Shown here: piece by piece, positions 56,662-64,000 of the stretch
Layout: every line of letters begins with the position of its first letter
How positions within the stretch are numbered: position 1 is the first letter of the stretch
Program-made: the position numbers and the translations under genes
Notes under the pieces: generated by a model
Databases searched by the model: none
Told to the model about the DNA's origin: nothing
The model's input: the letters and a program-made list of their open reading frames with translations, nothing else
From: Clavaria fumosa
Taxonomy: Eukaryota > Basidiomycota > Agaricomycetes > Agaricales > Clavariaceae
Assembly (NCBI GenBank): GCA_951802425.1
Contig: OX637798.1
Coordinates: 2,418,001-2,482,000, forward strand
Reading direction: 5' to 3'
Length of the DNA: 64,000 nucleotides

Positions 56662-58799
56662 TTACATTAGTTCTGCATGGCGCAGATGGTCTCGCAGTAT
56701 GATCTCTTTGACTGAGGGCAAGTGGGCGGTTGGTCAGTCACAAGCTCACTGAAAAGAGGGTGAGGATGGGGAGGGGAGACCAGAGGAGGCTTACCAGTGC
56801 CCAGGATGACCGCCGTGGATTCCGTATCCTATGCACACAGATACCATCAATGCCGAATGGGCGAAACGAAGGCCAATGCGTACGATGACTGAAGTAAGGT
56901 GGAAGAAGAAGGGGCATGGCTCGGGGGAGTGTTTCCGTTGTATCTCCCTGAAGTGCTGCTGGAAGTCTTGAGAAGGCAACCATCAAACAATAAGGAAAGA
57001 AGCGAAAAGAAATGGGATAAAACGACACGAACACTTGGTCGCAGTAGGCAGGTCGTTCTTCCGATCGCCAAAGCTGGGCATGCTGTCCTTGATGCGGACG
57101 CCGCGGCGCAGCTTCGAGTCGAGGATGTCGCACTTGTCGAGGAAGAGGATCATCTGCGTTTGTGCGAGCCACTTGCACGCGCACACCGCCTGCCACAGCA
57201 GGTAGCTGTCCTCGAGCCGTTCATGCGCCGGTCCTCCAAAAGCTTCGAAGCCGAAGCACGAGATCGGCGCGAGGAAGATGATCGCGTTCACGTCGTCGAA
57301 GTAGGGGTACCATGCCGCGCGCTGTGTGAAGACGTGGGGGGGGAGTTGGTCAGCCGGCCTGGACACCCTCGGGTATCAGTGGTACGCACAGATGACCGGG
57401 TCCCCCCACATCGTACATGAGCCGTTCCTGGCCAACCCTGCGACCTGTATCGATTCAACGGAGGGGCGGTCAGGATGAAGGCCGCTTTCAAAGGGAGGGG
57501 GGGAAATAAAGGAGATGGAACGCACCGTGGTCAAACACGAATTTGTACTCCTGCACGCCAAGCGTGTGCAGATGGGCTCCAATGACATCTGCGTCCGTTG
57601 GCTGGTAGTGGCGCATGGCGGCTCGCTCGACGTCGTTTTAGGAAGCTGCGCAGGGGGCAAGCGGGTCAGCACGCAGCACAGCAACGAAAGAGCAATAATA
57701 ATAATAATAAAGCAATAGTCCCAAACGTCACATTGATACGCACAATCTTGGGGTCTCCTCAAGCCTGACATTCCGCTTGGCCAGAGCAGATCGCAACATA
57801 AGGTCCTCCCATATCGCCTTCATGTCGTCTGCGCACGACCCAATGACTTCCGTGATGTCGTTCAGCTCCACGCCCCAACCGCGCCTCGCAACGGGGGTCT
57901 GCTGCTGCGCCTCTCCCACAGCAGCAGCCGCAGCGGCGGCAGCCCGCCCACAGCGGAAGCGGTCCAGTGCAGTCTTCCACCCGTTGCGCGAGTTGATCGA
58001 GAATTCTTGCTGCTGCTGCATGCGGAACGCCGGGGCTTGTGTCCGTGTCGTCGAACGGCGCAGCGGTCGTGATGAAGGTGGAGTGCACCTCGCTCGCGGC
58101 GGCGCCGAGACGCCGCTCGAGGTCCGTCTGGATGCGCCGCAACGGCCCGAGGCGGAGCTTCAGGAGATGGAGTTTTTCAGTGAAATGCTGCTGCTGCCGG
58201 AGGTGGTGTGGTTGCAGCGAGGACGAGAGACGCCGGTGGGGGTGCCAGCTATGGCGGCGGAGGAAGAGGGGGCGCCTGTAGCGGTGGCCATTTCGTCGGA
58301 AAGGAGGTCGAGTATGGCGTTGACATCGCGGACGAGGTCGAGCTGGATGACGGCGCGCCATGAGGCACGTTCTTCCTGCCATTCACGGCGGGCGTAGGTG
58401 AGCTGAAAATCTGTGGTGCGTTTGTGTGGTGGGGGTTCCACGAGCGTTAGCGGTAAGATCAACGAGCGTCAAGAGATGGGTGGCGCACTTTTGAGGGTGG
58501 GGGATTTACCTGGTAGACGTCGTTTGATCAGGTGGAAAGCAGTGGGGTTAATGATGATGGACGTGGGTGTGAGAGAAATAACAAGACGCACCGCTCTCGC
58601 TCTGTCCCAGGAGGGAGACCTTGACGGGGCGCTTCTTACGTCGGAGCGCCGCCTTTTCCTGGCGGATCTACTCGTCGATCTTCTCGCTGACGCGGCGGGC
58701 GTGGTACTCGGCGAGCTCGCGCGCCTCGTGCTTTGCCAGCGTCTTGTCATGTGGGGGGGCGAGGACGGCGGCGAGTGGGTCGTCGTCGTTGATGCGCAT
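56662..58799 (-). pseudogene. G-alpha subunit pseudogene, copy 5
   Basis: ATG at 58799 and the SVKEIILRDHLRHAELM end with stop at 56662-56664. A private TAG at 58668-58670 replaces a Gln codon at residue 44 (EKIDE-stop-IRQEK). The helical-domain Trp is intact (TYARREWQEERASWRAVIQL), unlike copies 1, 2 and 4. NKCD reads DKCD. A deletion of about 40 bp near 58287 and small changes around 57225-57245 (RLEDSY region joined to ERLEDSY) add to the damage. Confidence 0.85.
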
Positions 58800-59265
58800 G
58801 TCTTGGACGGGGGTTCTGGGTGGATGGATGGGGAGAAGGGGAAAGGGGGTGGGATGGAGGGGCGCGGGTACGGATACGGGTGAGGCGCGAGACGGGTGTC
58901 GCGGATGGGGAAGAGGAGGAGAAGAAGGGAGCTGTGAGTGTTGTAGGATTCAAAAGATGAGAGAAATTTCGTAATTGAATCATCGAATGAAAATCCTTCC
59001 CCAGACTGGAAGGTGAATCATCGATCGGATAGAATGTCGTTTCGGTCTCGCATTCGTCTGAACGTGAAGTGACCCCGAGATTTGATGAGTCGATGACATC
59101 ATCGGGGTTGCGACCCCTTGCACCACATGACCTTGATCCTCGCAGTAATCTCGATGCCATCTTTAGCGGATATATCACTTGCTTTCCCTCACCGGACAAA
59201 GGGAGTTTTACTGAGTACATCTATGGACTATTCATAGTACTGCATTCGAGCTGGTCATGTCACTT
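58800..59265. other. spacer between G-alpha copy 5 and NHX fragment
   Basis: G-alpha upstream flank. Contains gatttgatgagtc joined directly to gatgacatcatcggggttg (59078-59110), resembling the site that carries the Ngaro element in the first unit. No gene. Confidence 0.62.
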
Positions 59266-60302
59266 CAATTACCCTTCAATTGAGATGTGTTTGATTGCTC
59301 TCTCTCAACCTAGACATGGAATGTCCATGTCAGGCATCGTGTCCCTCCTATTTTGTGCATCACTTTGAAGCACTACTCGTATCACATCATGTCCCAAAGG
59401 ACACACTCTCACAGCTTTCAGAGAATTTCATTTTCATCTACCTCGTATTATCGCTATTCACGAGCCCGCCAAGTTCAGAGAAGGTCACAAATTACGTCAA
59501 GCCACTCTTCATTGCTATCACACGCTATGCCACCGTCTTTCCCTTCTCTGAGGCGATCAACTTCTTCTACAGGCACGCCCGCAGCCAGCAGAACGAAGAG
59601 CTGCCGCATTCACAGCAGATGACGCTCTTCTGGGCTGGTCTGCGCGGAGCTGTCGGTGTCGCTCTGGCTGCGGGCTTCAAAGGGCCCAACGCGCAGACGC
59701 TCCGGACGACCGTGCTCATCGTCGTCGTGCTCACTGTCATCCTCTTTGGGGGGACGTCGGCGCAGATGCCCGAGATCCTCGGAATCCGCACGGGGATCGA
59801 GGGCAGGTAAGCGTCTAGCAACGAGGAGGACGGCGGCGATGGATGGAATCACCGTGGCACGCGCCTATGCAAACTTGGGCGATGGCGGCCCTACTTTGAC
59901 GACGAGCCATCATATCTGACGCCCAGGAGACAGACGTTCCCACGCAGCGACCCTGCGCGGGTCAGCACTCACTACGGGTCGTACAACCATCACCATCAGC
60001 ACGGGCATGCGCAGATGGTAAACCCAGGCGCGCTGTTCTCTGCTGTGTCGTCGGAGCCGTACGAGTCGGACAGGGAGGAGGTACTGCCGATGGCGCCGAC
60101 GACGTCCGCTGGTGGTGGTAGTCGTGGGAACGGCGGCGAGGAGGGGCAGGGGCGGACGGCGGATGGGGAGCTCGTTGGGGGCGAGGACGGCCAGTGGTTC
60201 CAAGCGCTTGACGAGCCGTATCCGCTGCCAATCTTCTCGAACGCGACGGCGAGCCGGACGTTCCACGCGTGCAAGGCACGGATGTGGGGGCAGGGGATGT
60301 AG
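59266..60302 (+). pseudogene. NHX-type Na+/H+ exchanger, 3' fragment (unit E)
   Basis: PSIEMCLIALS, MSMSGIVSLLFC, ENFIFIYLVLSLFTS, YVKPLFIAITRYATVFPFSEAINFFYRHARS, LFWAGLRGAVGVALAAGFKGPNAQ, VLIVVVLTVILFGGTSAQM and EILGIRTGIEGR in one long frame (59295-59810), then, after a frame break, the cytosolic tail ALFSAVSSEPYESD and GQWFQALDEPYPLPIF, ending GQGM. The cleanest membrane part of the five, but still lacks the N-terminal half and has breaks (LLFCASL then stop near 59353). Confidence 0.83.
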
Positions 60303-60927
60303 GGGGAGGTGGGACACTCCGATCGAGAGCGAAGGCGAGGAAAGGGGCGCGATTTAGGAGGGGCGCTGGGGCGGAACGGTGGTGAGCGCCGGGACGGGAA
60401 TGCGGTCAGCGTCACGGGCTCTGCGCTGCCCCTTGGGACTGTAGAGAGCCGTATGGAGCGAGGATTTTCGAGCCCAAAACTGAGGGCGACTCCACTTGAT
60501 GGGCAGAGCAACAGCAACAGCAGAGATAGGTTGTTGTAATATTTACACGCGGTTAGCTTCGGGCTGCCTAGTCTGCTGTCTTATTTTTCTCTCTTGTCCG
60601 TAAACATTGCATATTCATATTTGATCAGGATTACATCCAGGTCAAAGGTGAGAATGATACGGCTGGGCACTGGGAACGGACAGAAGACTAAAATCAATAT
60701 ATAAAGAAACAGCATCACAGAGATGGACGAGGAGGTATACCGCATTGTAAGGTTGACGACTATCATGAGCAAGTAGCGATACATATAAAAGTATGAAATC
60801 AGACAAGATGAAAGTGGTAAAGATGGGGAGAGGCCGAACGACGAACAAGCATAGATTACGCACCATTACAAGGTGAGGGCTTGAGACAGAGCCATAAGCG
60901 AGATGGAAGGGGTGGGCGTTAGTTAGA
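60303..60927. other. spacer after NHX fragment (unit E)
   Basis: Nearly identical to 11904-12518: a decayed NHX tail region, then diverged G-alpha 3' flank. No gene. Confidence 0.62.
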
Positions 60928-61420
60928 TTACAGTAACTCTGTGTGGCGCAGATAGTCTCGCAGTATGATTCCTTCAACTGAAAAAAACAGGCAGTCAGTC
61001 ACGAGTTTGCTGTAGACAGGGTGCGGAAGGGGAGGGGGGTAGTGAAAAGAGGTTTACTGGTGGCAAAAATGATTGTCGCAATTTCCGTATGCTGTGCGCG
61101 CAGATACAATCAACGCGGAATCAGCTAAATATCAATACGCACGATGATTGAAGTAACGTGGAAGTAACGTGGAAAAAGGAAAATAGTTCGAGGGAGTGTT
61201 TCCGGTGTATCTTCCTGAAAAATCGTCATATCAGAGGAGGATAATAGGGCAAAAAGAGAAAGAAGAAGGACCATCTGCGTGCGCGCGAGCAAGGGGCTCG
61301 TGCACACCACATTCCACAGCCGGTAGCTGTCCACGCTCGGGTCCTCCACGAGCTTCTGGGGGACGTGGTTTGGGGGAGGGCGCGAAGAGGTAGATTTGGC
61401 AGGTCGGCGTCACATGACAC
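60928..61420 (-). pseudogene. second G-alpha gene, decayed 3' half (unit E)
   Basis: Counterpart of 12519-13010 and 26879-27350: stop at 60928-60930, ILRDYLRHTELL, FQEDTPETLPR, DSYRLWNVVCTSPLLARTQMVLL. Confidence 0.7.
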
Positions 61421-61516
61421 CAGAGCCGGAATTGACCGCCATCGATAAGCATCGTCGATACCGTAAGCATCGTCGTCGCAAACTTGCATCTTTCGTCGAC
61501 ACTACTAGTATCAATC

Positions 61517-64000
61517 ATGCGCAAAGCTGTTGACACCACCCTCGCGAAGCTAAAGTCGTCTACAGGACCTCATTCTCTTGCCTTCATTAGCCTCCAGAAT
61601 GCTCTTGCACTTCTCAAGGAGGTTGCGGGGAAGTCGGGTGTACCAGGACTGCAGGAAGGTATCAAAGGATTGGTGGTTCTCCTTGATGCCATTGAAGTGC
61701 GTGAAACATCTCATTGACCGTCCCGTCGCATTGCTCGCTAACCATCCACACAGAAAACCTCGCAGAATAGCAGTGACTTGGAATCACTCGACCGCCGCAT
61801 TCGAAACTTGCATTTAATGCTGCAAGAGGCATCCGATGGGGGGACCCTGCCTACAGCAATGACTGACCGTATCAACCATTTGTCTGAGTGAGTCACCATC
61901 CCTCTATACAATGGTTTGTTGATCTCAACCTTGAATGGCAGATCATGGAAATCTGTTGGCGAGCAGGCACAACATATGATCATGCGCAACCACTTGAAGC
62001 GTTTCCTCACTCGCAACCGTGATACTGTTGGGATTATGGGCCTCATCTCTGCTATCAATGACTCAATCCAACAATTTCTTGTAAGTAGATGGTTTGTACC
62101 TTTCGGACACCGTGATTGAGCTGTGGCTACCCCAAGGTTGAAATTACACTTGTCAATGCTCAAAAGACCCTTGCCATTGAGTCCGCACTTGGAGTAAGCT
62201 CATGAATGATAAATTGGCATAGTTGTACAGATATGACTGACTCATTGCTAGGAACATGCTGCCCGAGTTGAGGAACATGCTGCCCGAGTTGAGGAACATG
62301 CTGCCCAAGCTGAGGCTAGCTTTCAGGTTTGTCTCTTCTTGTTGGTGTCCTTGTCCTGTTTACCATATGATTAATTTATCAGGAAATCAAGACAAAGCTC
62401 AATGACTACAGTATGGTTTATTCATGATTTGATTCAGTGCTTGACTTATGTTTGGTCTGCAGCTGGTCTCAATCTGCCCCATGCTGCCACTGCTGGCTTC
62501 GACTGCAATAATAAGCTAGTCCCATGTCTTGATGGCACTCGGAAACAGATTCTTGATGAGCTATATCAATGGATTGGTCATGACATCGAAGACCTCTCTC
62601 AGGAGGGCATACTCACATCTTCTGACCATTTATGTGTCATGGGGACTCGGCAGATATTTTGGATCAATGGTGTAGCTGGGAGTGGGAAGACTACAATTGC
62701 TTACACTGCTGCAGAGTTCTGTGAGGACAAAGGAATGCTTGCTGCGAGCTTCTTCTGCTCCAGGGATAATGCTGATTGCAGCAACCTTAATTTGGTTTTC
62801 ACCACCATTGCACATCAATTAGGACAGTTTTGTCCAGAGTTCAAGGCTGGTCTTGCAGAAGTGGTCAGGTTAAATCCTGATGTTGTCTATTCCAATGTCT
62901 CCTATCAGTTGAAAAGGATGATTGTCAAACCATTGCTTGCTGTGAGGAATAAATTTCCTCAAGGTTTAGTGGTGATTGATGCTTTAGATGAATGCAAGGA
63001 TGACAATTCCACATCCACTATTCTGGCATCTTTGTCTCAACACATTGACAAGTTGTCCCCATTGCAATTCCTCATCACCAGTAGACCTATTCTCCAGATC
63101 AGTGGAGCTTTTCAACATCCACATCTCATCAATGCAACCAGGCCACTGATTCTTCATCAAGTCAAATTGGATGTCATTAAAAGTGATATCCAGTGTTATC
63201 TGAAATGGCACCTTGGTGCTATCAAGCAGAAATATCACATTCCTGGTACCTGGCCAACTTCAAGAGATGTTGAAGACTTGACCAATATGTCTTCAGGCCT
63301 TTTCATATTTGCTGCTACTGCAGCAAGGTTCATTGATGCTGCTGATCCCAGGGGGCAATTGAAGATACTTTTGAACAAAAAGTCTATTACTGGCTTCTCT
63401 CCTCTGCAGCATCTGGATCAGTTATACTCCCAAGTGCTCAACACTGCATTCCCAGATATTTCTGATCAACTTGGAGCCAAATTGCAATTGATTCTAGGTG
63501 CCATTGTCACCCTTCAGGATCCTCTCCCTTCAGATCAATTGGAGGATCTACTTGACTGTGATGTTCTTGGTTATCTTCAGCAGTTACAGGCAATCATCAC
63601 CCTTCCAAATGATGGTGTTGGAGTCATTAGATTGATCCACCCATCATTCTTTGACTTCATTGTGGATCCTACCAGATGTTATGATGAGCAGTTTAGAATC
63701 AATCTTGAAGAGCAGCACACCATCATGGCAGAGAAATGCTTGACCATGATGAGAAGGCTAAAGAAGGATATTTGTGGCATAAGAGATCCCACCAAATTCA
63801 ACCATGAGGTTCCAGATCTCTCAGAGATGATATCCAATCACATTTCATGCAGCCTGCAGTATGCATGTAGATATTGGGGTGTGCATGTTTGCAGTGGCAA
63901 GCTTTCAAGTAATGTGATGAAGCTTCTGGAGGATTTCTGCTCAAAACATTTATTACACTGGATAGAAGTCTGCAGCCTTCTTGGGCATCTGAGAAATGCA
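61517..64000 (+). CDS. NACHT-WD40 NLR gene NWD-5, 5' part
   Basis: Exons 61517-61696, 61754-61887, 61942-62080, 62137-62193, 62252-62326, 62383-62410, 62463 to beyond the window. Exon 1 to the NACHT winged-helix region is open with no stop. Exon 4 is the long form (57 bp, VEITLVNAQKTLAIESALG) and exon 5 has three heptads (EHAARVE twice, then EHAAQAE). NACHT motifs: GVAGSGKT and VVIDALDEC. The WD40 exon lies off the right edge, so completeness is unknown. Confidence 0.92.

Noticed and set aside
13092..64000. tRNA or rRNA genes
   Set aside because: I saw no cloverleaf-like A/B box pairs or rRNA core sequences, though tRNAs could be missed by eye.

Overview
The window looks like nuclear DNA of a filamentous basidiomycete, most likely an agaricomycete. 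Its genes have many short GT-AG introns of about 45-60 bases. It holds NACHT-WD40 (NLR/STAND, 'NWD') genes, an expanded fungal type of G-alpha gene, an NHX-type Na+/H+ exchanger, a Ngaro-type tyrosine-recombinase retrotransposon, a hAT transposon and an LTR. Nothing prokaryotic was seen.

The backbone is a head-to-tail array of a unit of roughly 10-15 kb, seen about five times and running off both ends. Each unit, left to right, has: the end of an NWD gene (+); a conserved AT-rich 3' flank; a broken G-alpha gene (-); a spacer; the 3' part of an NHX gene (+); a remnant of a second G-alpha gene (-); and the next NWD gene (+). There are six NWD copies: NWD-0 at 1-1547 (3' end only), NWD-1 at 13092-17759, NWD-2 at 27464-31758, NWD-3 at 37489-45982 (split by a hAT element), NWD-4 at 51178-55862 and NWD-5 from 61517 (runs off the end). 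The intact ones fit one phase-consistent eight-exon model: a helical N-terminal domain and a short heptad-repeat exon, a NACHT NTPase, and one large exon with 10-13 near-identical 42-residue WD40 repeats plus a conserved non-WD tail.

All five long G-alpha copies (2354-4505, 22349-24506, 32859-34992, 46777-48928, 56662-58799) carry stops or frameshifts, some shared between units. The NHX copies always lack their 5' half. Only the NWD genes keep their reading frames, so they look like the selected part, with G-alpha and NHX as hitch-hiking debris of segmental duplication.

Mobile DNA interrupts the array in four places. A Ngaro element with split direct repeats lies at 4762-10644. A composite insertion with an intact Zn2Cys6-like gene and an LTR (20924-21669) sits at a unit breakpoint, 18707-21669. 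A 293-bp hAT-type MITE with an 8-bp target duplication lies at 32424-32716. A 3.8-kb hAT element (37509-41299) with an apparently intact seven-exon transposase lies inside exon 1 of NWD-3.

The array fits a birth-and-death innate-immunity or allorecognition locus: WD40 repeats diversify by intragenic exchange, units by unequal crossing-over, and copies are lost by transposon insertion.
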